In this document: piece after piece, positions 14,591 to 24,994 of the stretch | Position numbering within the stretch: the stretch's first letter is position 1 | Layout: each line of letters opens with the position of its first letter | NCBI GenBank assembly: GCA_905235815.1 | Contig: CAJOMT010000006.1 | Location: forward strand, 1-26,741 | Length of the DNA stretch: 26,741 bases | Direction: 5' to 3' | From: an uncultured Clostridia bacterium | GTDB lineage: Bacteria; Bacillota; Clostridia; Christensenellales; Borkfalkiaceae | The notes under the pieces: model-generated | Databases searched by the model: none | What the model was told of the DNA's origin: nothing | What the model saw: only the letters and a program-made list of their open reading frames with translations | Made by a program: the position numbers and the translations under genes

Positions 14591-15381
14591 TGGAAATAGG
14601 AATATCGACCGCGTCGCTTTATATGCGTGAAAACATAGAAGATGCGGTAGTTACGCTCGGAAAATTAAACGCAAAAGTAACCGAACTGTTTTTGGAAACG
14701 TATACCGAATACACGCCGGAATTTGCCGAGGTGCTGAAATCGAGAATAGGCGACTTAAAAGTTCATTCCGTACACGTACACACAATGCACTACGAGCCGG
14801 AACTGTTTTCGGATAATAAACGGCAGTACGACGCCGCAATGAGATTATACGAAAACGTACTCGGATTGGGACAACTTTTGGGAGCCAAGTGCTATACTAT
14901 GCACGGCAGAGGGCGGATAAAGCGTTCGGTGAATTACGATAATTACGAGGCGGTAGGAAAGAGACTGAATACGCTATCCGAGATTGCGGGCAAATACGGC
15001 ATATCACTGTGCCTTGAAAACGTGGAATGGGCATATTATAACAGAGTGGGTTTTTTCAAGGAAGTATCGGCATACGCCCCGAACTTAAAAGCCGTTTTAG
15101 ACGTAAAACAAGCGAGATTAAGCGGCTGCGACGTCTATGCTTATATAGACGAAATGGGCGGCAAATTAAAGACGGTACACCTATCGGATATAGGCGAGAA
15201 CGGCGAGCGTTGTCTGCCGGGGAAAGGGATAACGGACTATAAAAAACTTTTCTCTGCGCTTAAAAAGAACGGATTTGACGGCGAAATGCTGATCGAGGTT
15301 TATGCAGGAGATTTTAAAGAACTTTCCGAATTAACGGATAGTCTTGAATATTTGAGAAAAATAAAAAAAGAAATATTTTAG
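14590..15381 (+). CDS. TIM-barrel sugar isomerase/epimerase-like protein
   Basis: A 263-residue member of the xylose-isomerase-like/AP-endonuclease-2 superfamily. The barrel pattern and likely metal ligands are visible: VHSVHVHTMHYE (about 58-69), MHGRG (104-108), LENVEW with Glu143, LDVKQ with Asp171, VHLSD with His197, and IEVY with Glu236. Such proteins may isomerise or epimerise sugars or sugar phosphates, or act as endonuclease IV. The small size and context favour the sugar role, but the substrate cannot be read from the sequence. Its ATG shares one base with the clpC stop (TAATG), so translation is coupled. pgi follows after 9 bases. Confidence 0.8.
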   Translation: MEIGISTASLYMRENIEDAVVTLGKLNAKVTELFLETYTEYTPEFAEVLKSRIGDLKVHSVHVHTMHYEPELFSDNKRQYDAAMRLYENVLGLGQLLGAKCYTMHGRGRIKRSVNYDNYEAVGKRLNTLSEIAGKYGISLCLENVEWAYYNRVGFFKEVSAYAPNLKAVLDVKQARLSGCDVYAYIDEMGGKLKTVHLSDIGENGERCLPGKGITDYKKLFSALKKNGFDGEMLIEVYAGDFKELSELTDSLEYLRKIKKEIF

Positions 15382-15390
15382 GAGAATGAT

Positions 15391-16827
15391 ATGGCTAAAA
15401 ATTACAAAAATGCAGAGTGGAAAAAATCAATGCGCCTTCGCCTTGACTACAACAATATGATGAGAGAATTTATAGGCGAAGAAGAGGGATTTACGAAAAA
15501 GGAACTCGACTACTATAAACCTATGGCGCAGGAAGCGCTTAAAAGCGTGGACTCGAAAAGGGGCAAAGGCTGGTTAGAGTGGACGGAACTGCCGTATAAT
15601 CAAAAAGAAATCGTGGCGGACATAAAGCAAACGGCTAAACAGATAAGAAAGACCGCTAAAAGTTTTGTCGTTTTAGGCATAGGCGGCAGTGCGTTGGGGC
15701 CGATTGCCGTTTTTCAGGCGCTCTGTCATCTGCACTATAACGAATTGCCGAATAAAGTCAGAAAAGGTCCTAAATTTTACGTGGAAGACAACGTAGATCC
15801 CGAGAGAATGAAAGCGCTTCTCGACGTTATAGACGTTGAAAATACTGTATTTAACGTCATAACCAAGAGCGGAGCGACTTCGGAAACTATGACGCAATAT
15901 TTGATTATATATAAACTTTTAGAGGAAAAACTCGGCAAAAAAGCGAACGAACATATAATTGCCACGACTTCGGAGAGTTCGGGCAATCTTATCAAGATCG
16001 CAAAAGCGGAGGGCTTTAAGACGTATTATATACCGAACGGCGTAGGCGGAAGATTTTCCGAACTCAGTCCCGTAGGCTTGCTTCCGGCAGCGGTACTCGG
16101 AATAGATATAGAAGAAATGCTCGCCGGCGCCGCATATATGGATAAAATAAGCAGAAATAAAGATTTATATAAAAATGCGCCGCTTTTAAACACCGTTTTA
16201 ATGATGATCGCTATGAATAAAGGCAAGAACATATCCGTTATGATGCCTTATAGCGACGCTTTGAAATATTTTGCGGATTGGTACTGCCAGATCTGGGCGG
16301 AAAGTCTCGGCAAAGAAGTCGATATAGAAGATAATACGGTAAACGTGGGGCAAACTCCCGTCAAGGCGTTAGGGGTAACCGACCAACACAGTCAGGTACA
16401 ACTTTATACCGAAGGTCCGTATGATAAAGTCGTTACGTTTTTAGCGGTGGATAAATACAGAACGGAAGTCGTAATATCGGACGGTTGCAAGGATTTTGCG
16501 GACGTAAATTTCCTTTGCGGACATACGATGAACGAACTTATAGACGCAGAGCGCAAGGCGACTGAATACGCTCTTGCCGTAAAGCACAGACTAAACCATA
16601 CAATATATTTACCCGAAATAAATCCGTTTACGATAGGCGAACTGATATATTATTTCGAAATGCAGACGGCGTTTGCGGGTGAACTTATGAGAATCGACGC
16701 TTTCAATCAACCGGGAGTCGAGAACGGCAAAAAAGCCACTTACGCATTGCTCGGAAGAAAGGGTTATGAAGAAAAACGTGCGGAACTCGACGCCGCATTT
16801 GCGAAAAAAGGCGGATATAACTGCTGA
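15391..16827 (+). CDS. pgi: Glucose-6-phosphate isomerase
   Basis: Interconverts glucose-6-phosphate and fructose-6-phosphate. The 478 residues hold the SIS domains with LGIGGSALGP (95-104), TKSGATSET (158-166) for phosphate binding, GVGGRFSELSPVG (217-229), the FADWYCQIWAESLGKE helix with the catalytic Glu, DQHSQ, and a Lys in GVENGKKATYALLG near the end. It is slightly longer than the roughly 450-residue Bacillus-type enzyme. TAGGAG precedes the ATG at a normal distance. The stop overlaps the glgB start by one base (TGATG). This tight join ties glycolytic fructose-6-phosphate to glycogen synthesis. Confidence 0.96.
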   Translation: MAKNYKNAEWKKSMRLRLDYNNMMREFIGEEEGFTKKELDYYKPMAQEALKSVDSKRGKGWLEWTELPYNQKEIVADIKQTAKQIRKTAKSFVVLGIGGSALGPIAVFQALCHLHYNELPNKVRKGPKFYVEDNVDPERMKALLDVIDVENTVFNVITKSGATSETMTQYLIIYKLLEEKLGKKANEHIIATTSESSGNLIKIAKAEGFKTYYIPNGVGGRFSELSPVGLLPAAVLGIDIEEMLAGAAYMDKISRNKDLYKNAPLLNTVLMMIAMNKGKNISVMMPYSDALKYFADWYCQIWAESLGKEVDIEDNTVNVGQTPVKALGVTDQHSQVQLYTEGPYDKVVTFLAVDKYRTEVVISDGCKDFADVNFLCGHTMNELIDAERKATEYALAVKHRLNHTIYLPEINPFTIGELIYYFEMQTAFAGELMRIDAFNQPGVENGKKATYALLGRKGYEEKRAELDAAFAKKGGYNC

Positions 16828-18683
16828 TGCAAAACGAACTTTCCAAGTATTTATTCCATCAAGGAACCAATTATAAAAGTTACAGATATTTCGGCGCACA
16901 CGTCGACCGTTTTTCAGGCGGCGTAACTTTTCGCGTGTGGGCGCCGTCTGCCAAATCTGTAAGCGTTATAGGCGATTTTAACGGTTGGAATAAAAATTTA
17001 GGAAAGATGACGGACGTAGGCGGCGGCGATTACGAGTTATTCGTAGCGGACGCCAAACCGTTCGACAAGTATAAATATCTTATAGACTCCGCAAAGGGCG
17101 AGGTAGCAAAGGCGGATCCGTATGCTTTTTATTCGGAGTTAAAGCCAAAGACGGCGTCTGTCGTCTACGATCTGGAAGATTTTGAGTGGACGGACGGCGA
17201 GTACTGCGAGGGGAGAGATATATGCGGCAGACACAATTTGCCTATGAATATCTACGAAGTAAATTTAGGCTCGTTTTTGAGGAAAAAGGACGGCGGATAT
17301 TATACGTATAGGGAATATGCGGATAAACTCGTAAAGTACGTCAAAGATAACGGCTATAACTTCGTGGAACTTATGCCGATAACTGAATTTCCTTACGACG
17401 GTTCGTGGGGGTATCAGGTTACGGGATATTTTTCGGTAACTTCGAGGTTCGGCGAGCCGAAAGATTTTATGGCGCTCGTAAATGCGTTTCATAATGCCGG
17501 AATTGGCGTTATTCTCGATTGGGTGCCGGGGCATTTCCCGAAAGACGAACACGGTCTTTACGAATTTGACGGCGGCTGTTTATACGAGGCGCACGGCTGG
17601 GACAGAATAGAGCATAAGACGTGGGGAACGAGGCGCTTTGATTACGGCAGAACGGAAATTCAGTCGTTTTTGGTGTCGAGTGCGGCATTCTTTTTCGATA
17701 AATACCATATAGACGGAATAAGAATGGACGCCGTGGCGTCAATGATATATCTCGATTATGATAAAAAGCCTAATGAATGGTTACCGAATATTTACGGCGA
17801 AAATAAAAATCTCGAAGCGATTGCTTTGATTGAAAAACTTAACGCCGAAATTCATAGGCTCTACCCTTACGCGATAATGGTAGCGGAAGAATCGACTGCT
17901 CTCGGCGGAGTGACCAAACCCGTGGCGGAAGGCGGACTCGGATTCGATTATAAGTGGAATATGGGTTGGATGAACGACGTTTTGTTATACGTTTCGTTGG
18001 ATCCGTTTTTCAGAAAATACGACCATGAAAAATTAAATTTTTCGCTGATGTACGCCTTTTCGGAACACTATATTTTGCCTATTTCGCACGACGAAGTCGT
18101 TCACGGAAAGAAATCGCTTCTCGATAAACAATTCGGCAGTTATGAAGATAAATTTGCCGGCAACAGGGTATTTATGGGATATATGATGTCCCACCCGGGT
18201 AAAAAACTGATGTTTATGGGCGCAGAGTTCGGACAGTTCAAAGAGTGGAATTACGAGGAAGGATTGGAGTTCTTTTTAAAGAAATATCCGATGCACAAAA
18301 AGCTTTCGGTTTTTTATAGGGATTTAAACAAATTTTATTTGTCCACGCCCGCTCTTTACGGCGACGACGACGGCTGGAACGGTTTTGAATGGATAGTTCC
18401 GGATGAGAGAAATTTAAATTTTTTGGCATATAGGCGAAGATATAACGGAGAAGAACTGATAGCCGCAATCAATTTCAGCGGCGGCGATTTATTCTATGAA
18501 CTCAATGTCGGCAAAGGTATATACGACGTAGTATTTTCGTCGGATAAAACAGCCTACGGCGGAGAGAACAAATACAAAAAGAGGGCCTATAAGTCGATTA
18601 AACGCAAAAATGGCGATATAATCAAGTTAAGTTTAAACAAATTATCTTTCATATATCTTAAAAAGAGAAATACTGAAAATTAG
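16827..18683 (+). CDS. glgB: 1,4-alpha-glucan branching enzyme
   Basis: Cuts alpha-1,4 chains and rejoins them as alpha-1,6 branches during glycogen synthesis. The 618 residues comprise a CBM48 module (about 25-115, with [20 protein letters not shown]), the GH13 barrel and a C-terminal beta domain. Catalytic features are [14 protein letters not shown] (region I), GIRMDAV with nucleophile Asp301, VAEES with acid/base Glu354, and SHDEVVHGK with His421-Asp422. The last is typical of branching enzymes rather than amylases. It lacks the extra N-terminal module of the E. coli type, as in Firmicutes. Translation is coupled to pgi. The 32 bases to glgC form the largest gap in the rightward run. Confidence 0.97.
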   Translation: MQNELSKYLFHQGTNYKSYRYFGAHVDRFSGGVTFRVWAPSAKSVSVIGDFNGWNKNLGKMTDVGGGDYELFVADAKPFDKYKYLIDSAKGEVAKADPYAFYSELKPKTASVVYDLEDFEWTDGEYCEGRDICGRHNLPMNIYEVNLGSFLRKKDGGYYTYREYADKLVKYVKDNGYNFVELMPITEFPYDGSWGYQVTGYFSVTSRFGEPKDFMALVNAFHNAGIGVILDWVPGHFPKDEHGLYEFDGGCLYEAHGWDRIEHKTWGTRRFDYGRTEIQSFLVSSAAFFFDKYHIDGIRMDAVASMIYLDYDKKPNEWLPNIYGENKNLEAIALIEKLNAEIHRLYPYAIMVAEESTALGGVTKPVAEGGLGFDYKWNMGWMNDVLLYVSLDPFFRKYDHEKLNFSLMYAFSEHYILPISHDEVVHGKKSLLDKQFGSYEDKFAGNRVFMGYMMSHPGKKLMFMGAEFGQFKEWNYEEGLEFFLKKYPMHKKLSVFYRDLNKFYLSTPALYGDDDGWNGFEWIVPDERNLNFLAYRRRYNGEELIAAINFSGGDLFYELNVGKGIYDVVFSSDKTAYGGENKYKKRAYKSIKRKNGDIIKLSLNKLSFIYLKKRNTEN

Positions 18684-18715
18684 AAATATATGATAAAAAA
18701 TTCGGAGGAAGTCAA

Positions 18716-19915
18716 ATGAAGAAGAAAGAATGCGTCGCAATGCTTTTAGCAGGCGGGCAAGGCAGCAGGCTGTACGCTTTGACGAATAAGATTGCAAAGC
18801 CGGCTGTAACTTACGGCGGTAAATATCGAATAATCGATTTCCCGCTTTCGAACTGTGTAAATTCGGGAGTGGATACCGTAGGCGTTTTAACGCAGTATCA
18901 GCCGCTCATACTGAACGATTATATAGGTAACGGCGAGCCGTGGGATCTGGATAGATCTTACGGCGGCGTGCATATACTTTCGCCCTATCAGGCGAAACAC
19001 GGTTCCGAATGGTTTAAAGGTACTGCTAACGCCATATACCAGAATATACATTTTATAAAGAACTACGATCCCGAATACGTTTTGATATTATCCGGCGACC
19101 ATATTTATAAAATGGACTATTCCGAAATGATCGAGAGGCATAAGCAAACGGGAGCGGCGTGTACGATAGCGGCGATAAAGGTGCCGCTCAGCGAGGCGTC
19201 GAGATTCGGACTTCTGAACGTGGAAGACGACGGAAAGATATATCAGTTCGAGGAGAAGCCGGCAAAGCCCAAGAGCGATCTGGCGTCGATGGGTATTTAC
19301 GTATTCACGGCGGAAAAACTTTATAAATATCTCGAAGAGGACGAGGCGGATCCGTTAAGCTCGAATGATTTTGGCAAGAACGTATTGCCCAAAATGCTTG
19401 CAAGCGGCGAGAAGATGTATTCTTTCGAGTTTAAGGGATATTGGCGAGACGTGGGAACTATCGCTTCGCTATACGAATCGAATATGGACTTGCTCTCAAA
19501 AAAGCCGGAAATAGATTTATCCGATCCGAATTGGAAAATAAGGTCGAGAAACCCGATAGCGCCTCCGCACTATATAGGTAAAGACGGGGTATTGGTGAAC
19601 TCGATAGTTGCGTCGGGTTGCGAGATAAACGGCACGGTTCAAAACAGCGTTTTGTCGCACGACGTAGAGATAAAAAGCGGAGCGACAGTAAGGAATTCGA
19701 TAATATATAGCGGCGCAGTGATAGAAGAAAACGCCGTAATAGATAACGCCATAATTGACGAAAACGTGCATGTAGGCAAAGGCGTAAAGATAGGTGCGAC
19801 ATCAGCGGACGATAAAAAGATAGCCGTTTTGGGAAGGGATATTTCCGTCGCAGACGGCGCCGTGGTTTTAGCCGGCGAAATAGTAGATAAAGATATAGTC
19901 GGAGGTGAATTATGA
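18716..19915 (+). CDS. glgC: Glucose-1-phosphate adenylyltransferase, catalytic subunit
   Basis: Makes ADP-glucose from ATP and glucose-1-phosphate, the committed step of bacterial glycogen synthesis. The 399 residues have the pyrophosphorylase domain with LAGGQGSRL (11-19), the [11 protein letters not shown] metal segment (125-135) and FEEKP sugar-binding loop (178-182). A left-handed beta-helix tail runs from about 290, with repeated hexapeptides (for example around [16 protein letters not shown]). All catalytic elements are present, unlike the following paralogue. The ATG follows TCGGAGGAAG. It overlaps glgD by four bases (ATGA), which suggests equal production of two subunits. Confidence 0.97.
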   Translation: MKKKECVAMLLAGGQGSRLYALTNKIAKPAVTYGGKYRIIDFPLSNCVNSGVDTVGVLTQYQPLILNDYIGNGEPWDLDRSYGGVHILSPYQAKHGSEWFKGTANAIYQNIHFIKNYDPEYVLILSGDHIYKMDYSEMIERHKQTGAACTIAAIKVPLSEASRFGLLNVEDDGKIYQFEEKPAKPKSDLASMGIYVFTAEKLYKYLEEDEADPLSSNDFGKNVLPKMLASGEKMYSFEFKGYWRDVGTIASLYESNMDLLSKKPEIDLSDPNWKIRSRNPIAPPHYIGKDGVLVNSIVASGCEINGTVQNSVLSHDVEIKSGATVRNSIIYSGAVIEENAVIDNAIIDENVHVGKGVKIGATSADDKKIAVLGRDISVADGAVVLAGEIVDKDIVGGEL

Positions 19916-21015
19916 GCGCTCTCGGATTGATATTTTCAAACATACACGACAGTAGTGTTCCTGAACTCACGTCAAAAAGGACCGTGGCGTCGATACCGTT
20001 CGGAGGGAGATATAGGCTTATCGACTTTGCTCTTTCCAATATGGTAAATTCAGACGTCAATAAAGTGGGCGTAATTACAAAGAGCAATTACCGTTCTTTG
20101 ATGGATCACGTTGGTAGCGGTAAAGATTGGGACCTTGCAAGGCATTACGGCGGACTATTTATTCTGCCGCCGTTCGACAATCAGGGTGCGTCGCTTTATA
20201 CGACTCGGCTCGAAGCGCTCACGAACGTTATCGGATTTTTGTCGCAATCCACGGAAGATTACGTCATAATGAGCGATTCGGATATGGTCTGCAATATCGA
20301 TTTCAGACCTATCATCAAAAATCACGTCAAGAACAATGCCGATTTAACGCTCGTTTACGTAAAGAAAAAGAGAAAAGAATCGGGCGGCAAGATGAATACG
20401 TTCTTTACTTTGGACGGCGACAGAATTGTCGACGCCACATTCGACAGTAAAGAGGAAGACGTAAATCTTTACACCAACATTTGTATAATAGGCAGAAACC
20501 TCTTGATAAATTTAATAGAGGAGGCGTTGTCTCACGGCAGTTCCCATTTTGTAAAAGACGTATTGATTCCGCATATCAAAACGCTTCGGATATACGGGCA
20601 TAGACATATCGGGTATTACGAGGAGATGACTTCACTTCAAAAATATTATACCGAGAGTATGAAATTTTTGGATAGGGAAACGAGGGAAGAAGTATTCAGA
20701 AAGGCGTCTGTATACACCAAGGTAAAGGATTCGATACCGACGCATTACGGCGATAATTGCATAGCGAAGAATTCGCTGATTGCGGACGGCTGCGAAATCG
20801 AAGGCGAGGTATACGACAGTATAATATTCAGAGGCGTAAAAGTCGAAAAGGGTGCGGTCATAAGGAATTGTATTTTAATGCAGAACACTATAATCGGCGA
20901 AAATGCGACGCTTAACTGTATTATAACAGACAAAAACACGATAATAAGAGAAAAACGGAATTTATCCGGTTGTGAAACTCACCCGTTCTTTATAGGAAAG
21001 GGCTCGGTGATATAG
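19912..21015 (+). CDS. glgD: GlgD, non-catalytic ADP-glucose pyrophosphorylase subunit
   Basis: A GlgC paralogue of 367 residues that is thought to form a mixed complex with GlgC and raise its activity. The fold is kept ([20 protein letters not shown], the beta-helix tail from about 270). The nucleotide-binding GGxGxRL is replaced by [12 protein letters not shown] at the start, and [10 protein letters not shown] of GlgC by [10 protein letters not shown] (121-130). It also lacks the FEEKP loop. These losses are normal for GlgD of Firmicutes. It starts within the last codon of glgC, with GGAGGTG just upstream. Confidence 0.95.
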   Translation: MSALGLIFSNIHDSSVPELTSKRTVASIPFGGRYRLIDFALSNMVNSDVNKVGVITKSNYRSLMDHVGSGKDWDLARHYGGLFILPPFDNQGASLYTTRLEALTNVIGFLSQSTEDYVIMSDSDMVCNIDFRPIIKNHVKNNADLTLVYVKKKRKESGGKMNTFFTLDGDRIVDATFDSKEEDVNLYTNICIIGRNLLINLIEEALSHGSSHFVKDVLIPHIKTLRIYGHRHIGYYEEMTSLQKYYTESMKFLDRETREEVFRKASVYTKVKDSIPTHYGDNCIAKNSLIADGCEIEGEVYDSIIFRGVKVEKGAVIRNCILMQNTIIGENATLNCIITDKNTIIREKRNLSGCETHPFFIGKGSVI

Positions 21016-21025
21016 GAGAGAGAAA

Positions 21026-22540
21026 ATGGCGGAGAAAGTGGCGAAAAAAGTAAAAGCCGTAAAAAAAGATGCGGCTATTGAGCCCGTGGATATAAAGATA
21101 TATCCGCAGCGGTCGGTGTTATTCGTGGCGTCGGAATGTAATCCGTTTGCAGGTACGGGCGGACTAGCGGACGTAATGGCGTCGCTGCCGAAAGAACTTG
21201 CCAAAAGCGGAGAGTTCGATATAAGAGCGGTAATCCCTCTTTATTCGGATATAGATTCCGCATACAGGGCGAATTTCAGATTTGAGGGCAACTTCAACGT
21301 ACCGCTCGGTTGGAGAAACCAGTACTGCGGTCTGTTTTCTTTGAAGTACGAGGGCGTTACGTTCTATTTCCTCGACAACGAATATTATTTTAAGCGCAAG
21401 GGGTTATACGGTTATTTTGACGACGGCGAGAGATTTGCGTTCTTTTCGAGAGCGGTTCTCGAAATGATGCAATATATCGATTATTATCCTGATATAATGC
21501 ATTGTAACGATTGGCAGACCGCTTTAAGCGCCATATACCTTAAAACGATATACAATTCGTGGAAAGGTTATAAAGACATAAAAGCTTTGTTTACGATACA
21601 CAATATCGAGTATCAGGGGCAGTACGGAAACGAACAATTAGAGGATTTGTTCGGTCTGCCGAAATATGCGAAAAACATAGTGGAATACAACGGCTGTATC
21701 AACCTTATGAAAGGAGCGATACAGATATCCGAGAGGTTTTCTACGGTAAGTCCGAGGTATGCCAGCGAGATAAAGAACCCGTATTTTGCGCACGGACTCG
21801 AATATATGACGACGCAAAACGAATATAAACTTTCGGGAATATTAAACGGCATCGACCAATCCTCGTTCGATCCGTCGACGGGCGATAAATTATTTGCGAG
21901 TTATTCCGCCGAGGATTTAAGCGGAAAGGCGGTATGTAAGGCTGAACTTCAAAAGATGCTCGCTCTTCCTGAAAAGCCCGATACGCCGATAATCGCAATT
22001 GTTTCGAGATTGGTCGCCGCAAAGGGACTTGACCTTATAAAATGCGTTTTCGAGGAGATTTTAAGCGAGGACGTTCAAATAGTAATGCTCGGAAAAGGCG
22101 AGAACGAATACGAAGATTATTTCAGGTTTATGGCGGAGCGTTACAGCGGTAAATTCAGGGCGATAATCGCATACAATAAAGATTTAGCGGCGAAAATATA
22201 TTCGGGTGCGGATATATTTTTAATGCCGTCAAAGCACGAGCCGTGCGGCTTGTCGCAGATGATCGCTTGCAGATACGGCGCAGTTCCGATAGTGAGAAAG
22301 ACGGGCGGCCTTGCCGACAGTATAACGCCGTTTAACGACGACAAGCGTAGCGGCGGCAACGGGTTTGCGTTCGAGAGTTATAATGCGCACGAAATGTTAT
22401 ACGTTATAAATGACGCACTCAATACTTATCATAATAAAGAAATTTGGCAAAAATTGGTTAAAAATGCTATGACGACGGATTTCGGTTGGAAGAAGTCCGC
22501 AGAAGAATACGCTAATTTGTATAGAAATATGTTGATTTAA
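21026..22540 (+). CDS. glgA: Glycogen synthase (ADP-glucose type, GT5)
   Basis: Adds glucose from ADP-glucose to the non-reducing end of alpha-1,4 glucan. The 504 residues form the two Rossmann domains of GT-B enzymes. The N-terminal donor loop reads AGTGGLADV (42-50); position 43 is Gly where E. coli GlgA has the conserved Lys of KTGGL. The C-terminal site has KHEPCGLSQ (Glu405) and RKTGGLAD (Lys425). About 28 Lys/Ala/Val-rich residues come before the usual start (RSVLFVASE), giving a basic extension. The start is supported by AGGAGAG at a normal distance, and the next Met is beyond the donor loop. It lies ten bases after glgD. Confidence 0.95.
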   Translation: MAEKVAKKVKAVKKDAAIEPVDIKIYPQRSVLFVASECNPFAGTGGLADVMASLPKELAKSGEFDIRAVIPLYSDIDSAYRANFRFEGNFNVPLGWRNQYCGLFSLKYEGVTFYFLDNEYYFKRKGLYGYFDDGERFAFFSRAVLEMMQYIDYYPDIMHCNDWQTALSAIYLKTIYNSWKGYKDIKALFTIHNIEYQGQYGNEQLEDLFGLPKYAKNIVEYNGCINLMKGAIQISERFSTVSPRYASEIKNPYFAHGLEYMTTQNEYKLSGILNGIDQSSFDPSTGDKLFASYSAEDLSGKAVCKAELQKMLALPEKPDTPIIAIVSRLVAAKGLDLIKCVFEEILSEDVQIVMLGKGENEYEDYFRFMAERYSGKFRAIIAYNKDLAAKIYSGADIFLMPSKHEPCGLSQMIACRYGAVPIVRKTGGLADSITPFNDDKRSGGNGFAFESYNAHEMLYVINDALNTYHNKEIWQKLVKNAMTTDFGWKKSAEEYANLYRNMLI

Positions 22541-22564
22541 GCATTTTGGGAGAACAATAAAAGA

Positions 22565-24994
22565 ATGGCTGAAAAATATACTCCGAATGAAATAAAAAAA
22601 TCGTTAAACAGTAAACTTTCGAGATATTTCGGAATTGCCCCGAATGAAGCGGCGAAAGAGCAATTATATAAAGCGGTGGTAATGACGGTAAGAGATATTT
22701 TGCTCGAAAAGAGGAACGCCTACCACTATAAGATAAAGAATAAAAAGGGCAAGAGAGTTTACTATTTATGTATGGAATTTTTGCTCGGAAGGTCGCTTAA
22801 AAACAACGTTTACAATCTCGGCTTGGAAGATGCGATAAACGACGCCTTGAAAGAAATGGGAGTAACGCTTGACGACCTTTACGATTGTGAACCGGACGCA
22901 GGGCTCGGAAACGGCGGTCTTGGCAGACTTGCCGCATGCTTTATGGACGCACTGGCAACGGGTAATTATCCCGCTATGGGCTTTTCCATACGTTACGAAT
23001 ACGGGCTTTTCAAACAGAAGATAATAGACGGCTGGCAAACCGAACTTCCGGATATTTGGCTGCCGGGCGGCGAAGTATGGCTGACTCAACGGTCGGACTT
23101 GATAGTCAGAGTCAAATTCGACGGCAAAGTCGAAGAGGAATGGACGGAACACGGAATGAAGGTAAAGCAAGTCGATTGCGACGAAGTAGACGCCGTGCCT
23201 TACGATATGATGATATCCGGCAAGGACTCCGAGGCGGTTTCCGTTTTAAGACTTTGGGCGGCGAAAAGCGTAAAAGACTTCGATATGAGTTCGTTTTCCG
23301 AGGGCGATTACGTAAGGGCGATGAATAAGGATAACGAGGCGGAGATAATTTCCAAAGTTCTCTATCCGTCGGATAACCATTCCGAGGGCAAATCATTGAG
23401 GCTGAAACAGCAATACTTTTTGGTTTCGGCGTCGCTGCAAAACATATTGAACGAACACTTGCGCAGATACGGCGACTTGCATACTTTGCCCGATATGGCG
23501 GCAATTCACATCAACGACACGCATCCGGCTCTCTGTATTCCCGAACTTATGCGCCTTTTGATGGACGAACACGGTTTCGGTTGGGACGAGGCGTGGGATA
23601 TAGTAACCCGAACCGTCGCTTATACTAATCATACCGTAATGAGCGAGGCTTTGGAGACGTGGAACGAGGACCTTATCGAGAGAAGGCTTCCGAGGATATA
23701 CTCTATAATAAAAGAGATAAACCAACGCTTTTGTGCGGAAATGTGGAGTAAATTTACGGGCGACTGGGGCAAAATCGACAGAATGTCTATTTTATCGCAC
23801 GGCTTGGTGCGAATGGCGAATTTGTCCGTCGTTGCGTCCCATAAAGTAAACGGAGTTTCCGCGCTTCACAGCGAGATAATAAAGACGAGTATTTTCAAAG
23901 ATTTTTACGACGCATACCCGAATAAATTTACGAACGTTACGAACGGAATAGCGCATAGGCGCTGGCTTTGTCAATCGAATAAAGAACTTACCGAACTCCT
24001 TTGCGATTGTATAGGCGATAAGTTCGTTTTAGATGCGTCAGAGCTATCGAGGTTCGCCGATTTCAAAGACGACGAGAGCGTTTTAAAAAGACTTGCCGAG
24101 ATAAAAAAGATAAAGAAAAATCAACTTTGCGATTACGCTATGAAAAAGGAAGGGATAAAACTCAATCCCGATTCTATTTTCGACGTACAGGCGAAGCGAC
24201 TTCACGAATATAAAAGGCAACTTTTAAACGTGATGAGAATAATTTATCTCTATGATTGTTTAAAAGAAAATCCGGACCTTGATATGTGTCCTCAGACCTT
24301 TATTTTCGGAGCGAAAGCGGCGCCGGGATATTATATGGCAAAGCAGATAATCAAACTCATATCGTCGCTTTCGGAAGATTTAAGAAAGAATCCGAATCCT
24401 AAAATACGTGAAAAATTATCCGTTATATATCTCGAAGATTATAACGTTACAATGGCTGAGACGTTAATGCCGGCAACCGAAATTTCCGAGCAGATATCCA
24501 CCGCAGGAAAAGAGGCGAGCGGAACGGGCAATATGAAGTTTATGATAAACGGTGCGTTGACGGTCGGCACGCTCGACGGCGCAAACGTGGAAATGCTCAC
24601 CAAAGTCGGCGAGGACAATATATTCATATTCGGTATGAACGCCGCCGAAGTCGAGAATTTATGGAAAAGAGGTTATAGCGCTACGTCGTTTTATAACGAA
24701 AACGTCGTATTGCAAAAAGTTATTTCATCGCTGAAAGTAGGCTTTAACGGCGAATCGTTCGAGGGTATAGCGTCGTATTTGCTTACCAATTCGCCGATTG
24801 CGGATCCGTATATGTGTATGGCGGATTTCAGCGATTACGTAGCCATTCATAACGAGGCGGAGGAAGTTTATAAAGACGTACTGAGTTGGAACAGGAAGTC
24901 GCTTATGAATATTGCGGGAGCGGGATTTTTTGCGGCGGACAGAAGTATTAAAGAGTACGCCGAAAAAATCTGGGATTTAAAGACTATAAAATGA
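22565..24994 (+). CDS. glgP: Glycogen phosphorylase
   Basis: PLP enzyme that releases glucose-1-phosphate from alpha-1,4 glucan chain ends. The 809 residues are the standard bacterial length. The N-terminal half has YYLCMEFLLGRSLKNN and the GLGNGGLGRLAACFMD loop. The PLP site is GTGNMKFMINGALTVGTLDG with Lys658 as Schiff-base lysine, and LPATEIS-type residues (LMPATEISEQIS) precede it. The site GGGAG is somewhat far (about 13 bases) from the ATG, so initiation may be moderate. The stop overlaps the next gene by four bases (ATGA). Its glucose-1-phosphate needs a phosphoglucomutase, not seen in the window, to reach Pgi. Confidence 0.97.
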   Translation: MAEKYTPNEIKKSLNSKLSRYFGIAPNEAAKEQLYKAVVMTVRDILLEKRNAYHYKIKNKKGKRVYYLCMEFLLGRSLKNNVYNLGLEDAINDALKEMGVTLDDLYDCEPDAGLGNGGLGRLAACFMDALATGNYPAMGFSIRYEYGLFKQKIIDGWQTELPDIWLPGGEVWLTQRSDLIVRVKFDGKVEEEWTEHGMKVKQVDCDEVDAVPYDMMISGKDSEAVSVLRLWAAKSVKDFDMSSFSEGDYVRAMNKDNEAEIISKVLYPSDNHSEGKSLRLKQQYFLVSASLQNILNEHLRRYGDLHTLPDMAAIHINDTHPALCIPELMRLLMDEHGFGWDEAWDIVTRTVAYTNHTVMSEALETWNEDLIERRLPRIYSIIKEINQRFCAEMWSKFTGDWGKIDRMSILSHGLVRMANLSVVASHKVNGVSALHSEIIKTSIFKDFYDAYPNKFTNVTNGIAHRRWLCQSNKELTELLCDCIGDKFVLDASELSRFADFKDDESVLKRLAEIKKIKKNQLCDYAMKKEGIKLNPDSIFDVQAKRLHEYKRQLLNVMRIIYLYDCLKENPDLDMCPQTFIFGAKAAPGYYMAKQIIKLISSLSEDLRKNPNPKIREKLSVIYLEDYNVTMAETLMPATEISEQISTAGKEASGTGNMKFMINGALTVGTLDGANVEMLTKVGEDNIFIFGMNAAEVENLWKRGYSATSFYNENVVLQKVISSLKVGFNGESFEGIASYLLTNSPIADPYMCMADFSDYVAIHNEAEEVYKDVLSWNRKSLMNIAGAGFFAADRSIKEYAEKIWDLKTIK

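Noticed and set aside
18594..18622. TATAAT with a weak upstream hexamer near the end of glgB, as a promoter for glgC
   Set aside because: The -35 (TCGATT) matches only 3 of 6 bases and such -10 hexamers are expected by chance in this AT-rich, ATA-rich coding sequence.
18684..18715. Terminator between glgB and glgC
   Set aside because: The 32 bases have no GC-rich stem followed by a T run.
19458..20087. 209-codon minus-strand open frame across the glgC/glgD border
   Set aside because: Both plus-strand genes have clear family motifs; the reverse frame is low-complexity (Leu/Arg/Ser-rich) and lacks a start signal.
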